A stretch of 64,000 nt of DNA from assembly GCA_050260055.1 (NCBI GenBank), contig JBLNBO010000016.1, positions 1 to 64,000 of the forward strand, read 5' to 3'. A program made the translations under genes and the position numbers. The notes under the pieces are model-generated. The model ran no database searches and was not told where the DNA came from. It saw only the letters and a program-made list of their open reading frames with translations. This document shows positions 57,192-64,000 of the stretch, in pieces. Each line of letters starts with the position of its first letter. Within the stretch, counting starts at the first letter, position 1. This DNA is from JBLMYQ01 sp050260055 (GTDB lineage: Bacteria; Bacillota; Clostridia; Acetivibrionales; UBA4821).

Positions 57192-60152
57192 ATGAAAAGC
57201 ATTAGAAAATCATTGGCATTCTTAGTAGTTTTAGCTATGGTTTTCAGTTGTGTAGCTCCAGTTATGGCTGCTACGCCTACTGATGTAGCTGGAACAGATT
57301 ATGAAGCCGCAGTTGGAAATCTAGTTGCTCTTGGAATAATTAATGGTTATGAAGATGGAACCTTCAAGCCAGAAGCTACAATAACAAGAGCAGAATTCTC
57401 AAAAATCGCTTGCTACTTACTTGGTATGCAGGCAGCTGGTGCACAAGGCACAGCTACACAGTTCAAAGATGTACCTGCTAGCCATTGGGCATCAGGTTAT
57501 ATCGCACTTGCAGCTGGTAAAGGCATCATCAAAGGTTATCCAGGTGGCTTATTCAAGCCAGAAGAAAACGTAACATACGCTGAAGCTATTACAATTCTCG
57601 TTAGAGCAATTGGAATGGGCGAATTCGTTGAAAAACAAGGCGGAACATGGCCATCAAATTACATGGCAGCTGGTTCAATGGCTGGTATCACAAGTGATAT
57701 AGCTGGTATCGGTGCTGACGGCAAAGCAATAAGAGGAATTATTGCACAGCTCGCATGGAACGCACTTGGAGCAGAAAAATGGGGACCAAAAGAATATACA
57801 ACTGATGGTATCACATATGGTCCACAAGATAAAACATTAATGGAAGAGCTTTACAAAAATTATGTTTTCAAAAACAGCGAAGACAAATATCAAATCAAAT
57901 GGTTTGAAGACATTAAAGTTACTTCAACATACACAACAGGTTTGATTGAAGCTGATCAAATCAAAATTGATGCAAGTGAAGACAAAGAATTAGCTGAAAT
58001 GCTTGATGACGATTCAGCAACAGCTCTTGTAGATGTAGCTGAAGGTATCAACACAATAGCTCTTTATGGTTTAAAGATTGATGCTTTATTTGGTAAAGAC
58101 AACAAAATCGTTAGCCTTAAAGTAGCTACACCAGCTAAAGACATCGTAAAAGGATTTGTTGCTGAATACACAGATGAAAAGCTTTCAATAAAAGCAGCAC
58201 CTAGTGCAGCAGCTTCAACCGGAGTAAAATATGCTTTTGCAGATAGTTTTGTAGTATTTATAAATTCATTACCTGTAGCAAGCCCAGCTCTTACAACAGC
58301 TTTTGGAACTGACTCAGTTGCACTTGCAATGACAAAGCTTGGCTATGCAGAAGATGTTGATGGTTCAACAGCAAACGTAACAGCAATACTAAAGGGTGGA
58401 AACATTGAAACTCTTAAGATTACAGTATGTGATACATTTGCTACAGCAGGATATGATACTATTGGAACAGATGGATTAGATCTTACACCAGCAATGGGAG
58501 ATCCTATCGCACAATTCGTAGTAGCTGAAATAACATCTAAGAATATTCTTAGAAACGTAGCTTCCGACAGAGATGACATGTTTGATTTAGATGATCTTAC
58601 ATCTACAGACAAATATGTTATACTCAAGAATGGTAAGCCTGCAGCTAAATCCGACATTAAAGTTGGAGATGCATTAACAATATTCCAAAAAGATAACTTC
58701 ACATACATTCTAGATTCTGACGTTAAAGTAACAGGAAAAATCACAAAGAATGCTAAAGACGATGCTGCAAGAGGCGGCGATGACAGAAGAAAACTTACAA
58801 TAGACGGTAAAGTTTATGAAATGGCATTGGATGGATCCTGCGCATACACAAAGAATGGTGATATTGAAGAAGAAGACGTTGAAGATACAGTTGGAACATT
58901 GTCTGATTTCGTAGACAAAGAAGCAACACTTACACTTAATGCTCTTGGAGACGTAGTATTTGTAAATGGTAAAGTTTCAACTTCAAGTGCTAACCTTCAA
59001 GTTGGTGTTGTAACAAGAACCCTTCAAGCATCAGGTGATGACTATTCATTGAAGATTCTTGGACAGGATGGAACAACCAAGACATACACAGTTGTAAGCG
59101 GAGATGCTAAAGTTATAGTTGATGATGGAGACCTTGATGCATCAGCAACTTATGAAGAAACAGACCTTGACACAATTTATGATGACGAAGATATTACAAA
59201 AGGTCATATAGTTCTCTATGAAGTATCAGCTGACAGCAAGATCAAAGCTGAAAACCTTTACATCAATGGTATTGATGCAGAAATAAATGACTTCTCAGTA
59301 TATCTTGATGAATTATATGTTGATGCTGCTACTGTTACAGATGTTGACAATGATAACAAAGAATTCACAGCAGACATAGCTGATGCTGGCGACCGTACTA
59401 CCGGCACAACAGACTTAGAATTCGGTACAAAATCAACAACAACCTTTATCAACTTTGACGCTGCTAACATTGAGAAGGTTGAAGGTTGGGACAGCTTAGT
59501 TAGTGATGATGACGATGTATGGGGAATTAATCCATCTACAGTAAACGGTGACGTTACTGCTGGAACATTCTTCGTAAGTGATGAAAATCAAAACCTAAAA
59601 TCAGTACTTGTTGCTGTAACCAATCTTATAGATGGTACAGACCCAGATTACATCAATACTGATGATATGTTTGGTGTATTCGTAGAATCATGGACAGATT
59701 CAGATGATGAATGGGTTAAGATTCTTTACAACGGAGCAGAAAAAGATTACAAAGTTGCTGGAGACGTTTACGAAGAACTTGATGAAGGTGACCTAGTTAA
59801 GTTCACACTTAACGGAGAAGGCGAATTTGATGCTGATGATGCTACTGTAGAAGTATTTGACCAAGCAACAATTTCTGAACTTGCAGAAGATGACGATGCA
59901 GATATCTACAAGATTGATACATGGGATTCAACTGACAAAGTTATGACATTTGTAGAAGCTGGAAACAGAGACGATGTTGCTGGAGCAGATGGAATACGTG
60001 CATACGTAGATGCTAGTGCTTATGTATATACTTCTATAGACGGAGTTGCTAAAGTTGGTTCATTGTCATCCATAAGTGATGATAAGTTCGTAGTTCTTGC
60101 TGACAAGAACGATGATGGCAAATACGAAGTTGTAGTAGTAATGGCTGAATAA
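57192..60152 (+). CDS. Major S-layer-type SLH protein, acidic
   Basis: The 986-residue exported protein has a signal peptide (MKSIRKSLAFLVVLAMVFSC to about residue 27, then ATPTDVAG). Three SLH motifs follow at about 35-80, 95-145 and 150-200 (NGYEDGTFKPEATITRAEFS; KGYPGGLFKPEENVTYAEA). The remaining 780 residues are very acidic, Asp/Thr/Ala-rich and beta-rich, typical of S-layer lattice domains. The strong promoter, long structured leader, consensus ribosome site and strong terminator suggest very high expression. It may well be the main S-layer protein. Confidence 0.93.
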   Translation: MKSIRKSLAFLVVLAMVFSCVAPVMAATPTDVAGTDYEAAVGNLVALGIINGYEDGTFKPEATITRAEFSKIACYLLGMQAAGAQGTATQFKDVPASHWASGYIALAAGKGIIKGYPGGLFKPEENVTYAEAITILVRAIGMGEFVEKQGGTWPSNYMAAGSMAGITSDIAGIGADGKAIRGIIAQLAWNALGAEKWGPKEYTTDGITYGPQDKTLMEELYKNYVFKNSEDKYQIKWFEDIKVTSTYTTGLIEADQIKIDASEDKELAEMLDDDSATALVDVAEGINTIALYGLKIDALFGKDNKIVSLKVATPAKDIVKGFVAEYTDEKLSIKAAPSAAASTGVKYAFADSFVVFINSLPVASPALTTAFGTDSVALAMTKLGYAEDVDGSTANVTAILKGGNIETLKITVCDTFATAGYDTIGTDGLDLTPAMGDPIAQFVVAEITSKNILRNVASDRDDMFDLDDLTSTDKYVILKNGKPAAKSDIKVGDALTIFQKDNFTYILDSDVKVTGKITKNAKDDAARGGDDRRKLTIDGKVYEMALDGSCAYTKNGDIEEEDVEDTVGTLSDFVDKEATLTLNALGDVVFVNGKVSTSSANLQVGVVTRTLQASGDDYSLKILGQDGTTKTYTVVSGDAKVIVDDGDLDASATYEETDLDTIYDDEDITKGHIVLYEVSADSKIKAENLYINGIDAEINDFSVYLDELYVDAATVTDVDNDNKEFTADIADAGDRTTGTTDLEFGTKSTTTFINFDAANIEKVEGWDSLVSDDDDVWGINPSTVNGDVTAGTFFVSDENQNLKSVLVAVTNLIDGTDPDYINTDDMFGVFVESWTDSDDEWVKILYNGAEKDYKVAGDVYEELDEGDLVKFTLNGEGEFDADDATVEVFDQATISELAEDDDADIYKIDTWDSTDKVMTFVEAGNRDDVAGADGIRAYVDASAYVYTSIDGVAKVGSLSSISDDKFVVLADKNDDGKYEVVVVMAE

Positions 60153-60163
60153 TTAACACAATT

Positions 60164-60197
60164 AAAAAAGAGTGTGCGAATGCACACTCTTTTTTTT
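60164..60197 (+). terminator. Strong intrinsic terminator of the S-layer-type gene
   Basis: AAAAAAGAGTGTGC (60164-60177) pairs with GCACACTCTTTTTT (60182-60195), 14 bp with a GAAT loop, and T residues continue to 60197. Confidence 0.95.
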
Positions 60198-60260
60198 GTC
60201 TTTACTACTTTAAAAATTTTCCTCCTAGTGGTATAATTATGCTCACAGGGGGTGCATATT

Positions 60261-60461
60261 ATGGAACTTCGGATAAAAAATTACAGGCAGGAAGAATCTG
60301 CAGTGATATTTGAGTGCAGTTATGGAGGAAACGATTTTTCTGCACACGCAAATCCTTTTGAGAAATTCTGTAGGCAGGATGATTATGAAGCAACTGAAAA
60401 GGTAAGAGAAAGAATTGGCACAATTTTGGTTAATAAGGCAGAAAAGCTGATAAAACAATAA
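60261..60461 (+). CDS. Small 66-residue protein, unknown
   Basis: The product MELRIKNYRQEESAVIFECS... is 66 residues, charged, with a short beta-rich first half and a helical second half (EATEKVRERIGTILVNKAEK). I recognise no family. AGGGGGTG at 60248-60255 is well placed for ATG 60261, and an intrinsic terminator follows within 15 nt, so it looks like a real monocistronic gene. A TATAAT-like box (GTATAATTAT near 60231) is present upstream. Confidence 0.72.
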   Translation: MELRIKNYRQEESAVIFECSYGGNDFSAHANPFEKFCRQDDYEATEKVRERIGTILVNKAEKLIKQ

Positions 60462-60474
60462 TTGAATTTAGAAC

Positions 60475-60504
60475 AAAGGGGCAGTTTAAGCTGTTCCTTT
60501 TTTT
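60475..60504 (+). terminator. Terminator after the 66-residue ORF
   Basis: AAAGGGGCAG (60475-60484) pairs with CTGTTCCTTT (60491-60500) including one G-T pair; T residues run to 60504. Confidence 0.85.
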
Positions 60505-60658
60505 ATGCTTAAAAATAAAGCTGAGAGCTAAGATAATTACATATAGTACAATTAATAATGATTTTATTAGTTAGTCAGAGATTTTCATAAGAATACAAGA
60601 TAATATGGGAAAAAATACAATAAAATAACAAATTAAGACAAAAAAATTTAAAATATTA

Positions 60659-60687
60659 ATGACAAAGGGATTTTTTGGTGATAAAAT
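60659..60687 (+). promoter_or_regulatory. Putative promoter of the chemotaxis receptor gene
   Basis: ATGACA (60659-60664), 17-nt spacer, TAAAAT (60682-60687) with a TG extension. It predicts a leader of about 195 nt in the 386-nt gap between terminator and gene. No sigma-D-like box was seen in this gap, and no GEMM-type c-di-GMP riboswitch core was found. The rest of the gap is plain AT-rich DNA. Confidence 0.5.
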
Positions 60688-60890
60688 TAATACTGGCAAC
60701 AAGAAGATTTAGAAAATATAACCATATCATAAATATCTAATTTAACATCGCAGCAAACCCATGCTATTAATAAATCCCAATATTATCATACTTAAAAATT
60801 AAATATTATTTGCGTTTCTTGTTCTGAAATTGGTAAGAGAATTTAGACAAGCACTACAAAGTAACTTAAAAATTCTTGGGGGGAATTATT

Positions 60891-62771
60891 ATGAAATGGA
60901 ACATTAGGACACGGATAGTTGTAGCAGTACTAGGCTTATTGCTGCTTGTATCGATTTCCTTGACAGCAACGGCCTACATTAATGGAAGAAATATTGTGCT
61001 AGACGATATTGCAGACAAGGCTAATTCACTTCAACAGGTAGCCTATGAATCTTTTGATGCTCAAGTTCCTGGAGAATGGTTTATTGAAAAAGGAGAAATG
61101 TATAAAGCAGATAGAAATCTTGTGAAATCTGTAGCCGCAATTGGAGGCATATTACAAAAGCTCTCTGCAAAGCCTGAAGTCATAAGGCAGTTAGTAATGG
61201 CTGGCGTCATTGACCCAAAGGTTGCTGCCGGTATGTCAGGGAATAATAAATTTCAAGCTTTGGTGAATAAACTACATAATGTAAACATAAAAAACAACAA
61301 GGTACTTAACGAAGCATTAGCAAAGATTTTTGATAAAACAGGTGTATATGTTTTTATTTTTCAAAACAATGAATGTATTGCAAGCGGAATGAAAACAGGT
61401 GACAACAGTTTTTACAGCGGATTTAAGGCTGATCCTATAATTATGGAAAAAATAAAGACAAAAGACGATGATATTAAAGCAGAAGACGGTGAATTTGTTG
61501 TTAATGAAATTACATTAAAAGCAAGGGTAATTCCGCTGACTGATTCAAGCAATAAGGTTATTGGTTATGCAATGTTCGGCTTAAACAAACAAGCTGCTGT
61601 TGATAAAATAAATAGTTTAACAATGCAGCTTGCAATAGTATTTGTAGTATTAATAGTAATTTCGGTAATTATTACTGCTTATTTGACAAAAAGGTTGTCA
61701 ACAAGAATAATTTCTGTAACCGAAGCGATGGTAACAGTTGAATCTAAAAACGATTTAACCGTACACTGTGATGTAGTAGCGGGTGACGAAACTGGTATTT
61801 TATCTAATGAGCTTAACAGTATGGTAAGAAAAATTAAGACAGTAGTGAAAGACGTTAAGCAGAGCTCGGTTGATGTATTAAGTTCTAGTGAAAAGCTTGC
61901 AGCTTCTACAGAAGAATCTGGTGCTTCAATGGAACAGATTGCAGCAAGTGTTAATAGTATTGCAAGAGGAATGCTTGATAACTCCAAATTAGTTCTTGAA
62001 GCAAGTGATAATATAAATAAAGTGGTTTCAAGTGCTGAAAATGTAGCAACATCATGTGATGAGCTTGCAGAAGAAAGTAAGAAAGTAAGAAATGATGCAT
62101 TAAATGGTGGTAAATCTGTAAGAGCTGTTCAAAACTCGGTTGAAGAGATAAATCAGTATACCAAGGACGCAGAATTAGTTATAAACGAACTTGGCAAACT
62201 ATCACAGGAAATTGGTGAAATCATAGAAATTATCACTGGTATATCTACTCAAACCAACCTTCTCTCACTCAATGCCGCTATAGAAGCTGCAAGAGCTGGT
62301 GAAGCTGGTAGAGGTTTCTCAGTTGTTGCTGAAGAAATAAGAAAACTTGCCGCAGGAAGCAGTGAAGCTGCTAAAGATATTACCAAATTGATAACTGATG
62401 TACAGAATAAGACCATAAATGCTGTTAATAAAATGCATGCTGGAGCAGGTAAAGCTGAAGAAGGATTGAAAATGGCTACCGATACAAATGAGTATATCCA
62501 AGGAATAATAAATTCAATTCAAAATATCGCCAAGAAAACAGATGATATTTCAAAGGCTGCAAATGTGCAGGTTGATATTTCTAAGCATATGAACTCATCA
62601 ATGACGAACATACGCAATATTACAGATGCTACAGCCTCAAGTGCACAACAAATGAGTGCTAGCGTCCAAGAGCAGACAAGTGTATTCACAGAGCTTGGGA
62701 CCCTTGCTACAGACTTGTCCAGTGCGGCTTCAAGGCTTTCTGAAATTGTTAACACTTTCAAGGTAGACTAA
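60891..62771 (+). CDS. Methyl-accepting chemotaxis protein
   Basis: The 626-residue receptor has a first membrane helix (about 8-30, VVAVLGLLLLVSISLTATAY), an extracellular single-Cache-like domain (31-245), a second helix (about 250-270), a HAMP domain (about 272-325, RLSTRIISVTEAMVTVES) and a cytoplasmic signalling domain (about 345-626). The CheW/CheA-binding tip reads QTNLLSLNAAIEAARAGEAG followed by RGFSVVAEEIRKLA. GGGGGG at 60878-60883 fits ATG 60891. The ligand is unknown; the sensing domain resembles small-organic-acid sensors only by class. Confidence 0.96.
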   Translation: MKWNIRTRIVVAVLGLLLLVSISLTATAYINGRNIVLDDIADKANSLQQVAYESFDAQVPGEWFIEKGEMYKADRNLVKSVAAIGGILQKLSAKPEVIRQLVMAGVIDPKVAAGMSGNNKFQALVNKLHNVNIKNNKVLNEALAKIFDKTGVYVFIFQNNECIASGMKTGDNSFYSGFKADPIIMEKIKTKDDDIKAEDGEFVVNEITLKARVIPLTDSSNKVIGYAMFGLNKQAAVDKINSLTMQLAIVFVVLIVISVIITAYLTKRLSTRIISVTEAMVTVESKNDLTVHCDVVAGDETGILSNELNSMVRKIKTVVKDVKQSSVDVLSSSEKLAASTEESGASMEQIAASVNSIARGMLDNSKLVLEASDNINKVVSSAENVATSCDELAEESKKVRNDALNGGKSVRAVQNSVEEINQYTKDAELVINELGKLSQEIGEIIEIITGISTQTNLLSLNAAIEAARAGEAGRGFSVVAEEIRKLAAGSSEAAKDITKLITDVQNKTINAVNKMHAGAGKAEEGLKMATDTNEYIQGIINSIQNIAKKTDDISKAANVQVDISKHMNSSMTNIRNITDATASSAQQMSASVQEQTSVFTELGTLATDLSSAASRLSEIVNTFKVD

Positions 62772-62801
62772 ACGCTCAAATTATAATAATAGCAATCATG
62801 C

Positions 62802-62840
62802 CCCCTCTCTTTTGTCATAAAAGAGAGGGGTTATTGTTTT
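62802..62840 (+). terminator. Intrinsic terminator after the chemotaxis receptor
   Basis: CCCCTCTCTTTT (62802-62813) pairs with AAAAGAGAGGGG (62819-62830) over 12 bp; a T-rich tail (TTATTGTTTT) follows. Confidence 0.9.
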
Positions 62841-62857
62841 AGTAAAATAAATTATTA

Positions 62858-62889
62858 TTGAAAAAAGCTGGCAAACGTAGTACTATAAT
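62858..62889 (+). promoter_or_regulatory. Promoter of the marR-like gene
   Basis: TTGAAA (62858-62863) with TACTAT at 17 bp (62881-62886), or TATAAT at 62884-62889. The -10 box abuts a palindromic operator at 62887-62914. Confidence 0.6.
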
Positions 62890-62914
62890 AATAGTTCGCA
62901 TGCGAATTATTATT
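62887..62914. promoter_or_regulatory. 28-bp palindromic MarR-type operator
   Basis: AATAATAGTTC, the self-complementary centre GCATGC, then GAATTATTATT: the half-sites are reverse complements except for one position. It lies between the -10 box and AGGAGG (62915-62920), where a bound MarR dimer would block transcription. Autoregulation is the natural inference. Confidence 0.78.
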
Positions 62915-62924
62915 AGGAGGAATT

Positions 62925-63371
62925 ATGAAGTTAATCAGCAATAAAGAAGAAAATATAATTGGGCTCCTAAATAAGATAAATTATATAATTAAAAGCGATA
63001 TGATAAAAGCAAGTAAAGAATTCGGATTGACGCCTCTTCAATTGATGGTTCTTCATTGTATTCGTGAAAACAAGCTGGTTACCATGAGTGATATAGCAAG
63101 ACATCTTGGGTTGTCTAAAAGTACCACGTCAGGTATTATAGATAGAATGGTAAAACAGGGCTATATTCAGCGCGAAAGAAATACTCAGGATAAAAGAGTA
63201 ATATATATTAAACCAGGAATTAAAGAAAAGGAATTAACTGATAAAATGATAGAGAATCATTCAGAGTATGTTGCAGAAGTGTTCTCAAAGGTGGATGAGA
63301 AGGAGAAGAATCTGATAAAAGATTCAATGCAGAAGCTGCTTGAAATATTATCTTCAGAAGAAAAAGGGTAA
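62925..63371 (+). CDS. MarR-family transcriptional regulator
   Basis: The 148-residue winged-helix protein has the MarR layout: LTPLQLMVLHCIRENKLVTM, the recognition helix HLGLSKSTTSGIIDRMVKQG and the wing RNTQDKRVIYIKP with the conserved Asp-x-Arg. It is flanked by an upstream palindrome that it probably binds. The downstream gene is a TolC-like exported protein with its own promoter, so a transport or efflux regulon is possible but unproven. Confidence 0.93.
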   Translation: MKLISNKEENIIGLLNKINYIIKSDMIKASKEFGLTPLQLMVLHCIRENKLVTMSDIARHLGLSKSTTSGIIDRMVKQGYIQRERNTQDKRVIYIKPGIKEKELTDKMIENHSEYVAEVFSKVDEKEKNLIKDSMQKLLEILSSEEKG

Positions 63372-63480
63372 TCTTTAAGGATTTTATATAAACATAAAAC
63401 AATAGGTATTTTAATTATAACTGTAGATAGTGGAAACATTTGTTACATGTAAAATAAAGACGTAATTTATATGTCTATGC

Positions 63481-63486
63481 TATAAT
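63481..63486 (+). promoter_or_regulatory. Extended -10 promoter of the TolC-like gene
   Basis: TATAAT (63481-63486) is preceded by TGC, an extended -10. The -35 is weak. GGAGG before ATG 63519 gives strong translation initiation. Confidence 0.6.
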
Positions 63487-63518
63487 ATTATTAAGGGAAA
63501 GATACTGGAGGAATGATT

Positions 63519-64000
63519 ATGAAAAAAAGAATAGTTAGTATGTTAACTACAGTAGTTTTTATATTTAGCATTGCCGGTACAGCAGTTTTCGCTGAAGAAA
63601 CAAAAAAGGTTGAAGAGGTTAAACCGGTTGCAGTAGAAATGACGATGCAGGATGCAATCAAGTATGCGGGGGAGCACAATAAAACAATAAGAGATTTAAA
63701 GAAAGTTTATGATGATTATTATGATACATATAAGAGCATGAAAGATACTACCTATACTTCACAAAACTCATCTAAGGGCGGCATAACCTTTGATTTGGAT
63801 TCAGATATGAATATCTCTGCATTAGTGACCGCATTAGGTAGTTTAGGGTCAACCCCGAGTGCATATTCGAGGACAGCTAACGATGATTATGCAATTTACA
63901 AAGGATATGCTCTTGAAAACACTCAGAACCTTTATAATGATTTATTGAAGACAAAAGAATCTGCTGAGCAGGGAATATATTATAATATTGAAAAGCTTGT
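63519..64000 (+). CDS. TolC-like exported protein, 3'-truncated by window edge
   Basis: About 160 residues are visible. A signal peptide (KKRIVSMLTTVVFIFSIAGT, cleavage after AVFA) is followed by MTMQDAIKYAGEHNKTIRDL, the opening of TolC/OEP-type repeats, and then helical, Tyr/Asp/Lys-rich sequence. TolC-type proteins make outer-membrane channels in Gram-negatives, but exported TolC-like proteins also occur in clostridia without an outer membrane, where their role is unclear. The gene runs off the window. A family call from this fragment is reasonable but not certain. Confidence 0.65.
   Translation, partial: MKKRIVSMLTTVVFIFSIAGTAVFAEETKKVEEVKPVAVEMTMQDAIKYAGEHNKTIRDLKKVYDDYYDTYKSMKDTTYTSQNSSKGGITFDLDSDMNISALVTALGSLGSTPSAYSRTANDDYAIYKGYALENTQNLYNDLLKTKESAEQGIYYNIEKL

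Noticed and set aside
60505..60890. c-di-GMP (GEMM) riboswitch before the chemotaxis receptor
   Set aside because: The conserved core and tetraloop-receptor sequences could not be found on reading the gap.
1..64000. CRISPR arrays, tRNA or rRNA genes, transposases, phage genes
   Set aside because: None were seen on either strand; no regularly spaced repeats or recognisable RNA gene cores appear.

Overview
The window looks like the chromosome of a low-GC, motile, endospore-forming Gram-positive of the class Clostridia. The evidence is AT-rich DNA with strong AGGAGG ribosome sites, a flagellin plus flaG-fliD-fliS-flgN cluster, the germination pair sleB-ypeB, three S-layer-homology (SLH) proteins, and a TolC-like exported protein of the kind also found in clostridia. 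I cannot name the species. No CRISPR array, tRNA, rRNA, transposase or prophage gene is visible.

Region 1 (1-31,057) is a flagellar filament and glycosylation island. It opens with the 3' end of a flagellin gene and its very long hairpin terminator. A sigma-D-like promoter then drives a Maf-type flagellin glycosyltransferase (DUF115/MptE-like). About 22 sugar genes follow. Pseudaminic-acid (Pse)-type genes are present for every step: a PseB-like dehydratase, PseC aminotransferase, PseH-like GNAT, PseG-like hydrolase, PseI-like synthase and an SpsF-like cytidylyltransferase. An amidotransferase triad (PseA/WbpG-type amidotransferase, HisH-like, HisF-like) is also present. In the middle sits an unusual block (10,432-16,018): a DmpG-like aldolase homologue with altered active site, an acyl-AMP ligase, a VOC protein, a methyltransferase, a cyclase-family hydrolase and a fused acyl-carrier-protein/AAC(3)-type N-acyltransferase. 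My inference is that this block makes and attaches an unusual acyl group to the flagellar nonulosonic acid; it is the best candidate for an undescribed system. The island ends with flaG, fliD, fliS, flgN and, on the other strand, an orphan FliD-like gene.

Region 2 (31,200-46,000) holds housekeeping and signalling genes: an HD-GYP response regulator, a GldA/F/G-like ABC exporter with a DUF4340 protein, a YkvI-like transporter, DUF5711 and CvpA membrane proteins, a pyridoxamine kinase, sleB-ypeB, a cytoplasmic-looking sugar-binding-fold protein, D-Ala-D-Ala ligase and glutamate racemase.

Region 3 (46,137-64,000) holds DUF1934-argS, a metallo-beta-lactamase-fold hydrolase, two SLH proteins in tandem, a membrane methyltransferase, a small membrane protein, pyrG, a highly expressed-looking acidic S-layer protein with a structured leader, a short conserved-looking ORF, a chemotaxis receptor, a MarR regulator with a palindromic operator, and the start of a TolC-like gene.

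Non-coding highlights are a two-copy structured repeat with compensatory changes in its stems (20,426-20,551 and 48,271-48,392), crossing inverted repeats (pseudoknot-like) in the S-layer leader, a 31-bp perfect terminator stem after flagellin, sigma-D-like promoters before maf and flaG, and tandem operator-like repeats before the sugar-binding protein. All protein assignments are from reading motifs by eye; no search was run.
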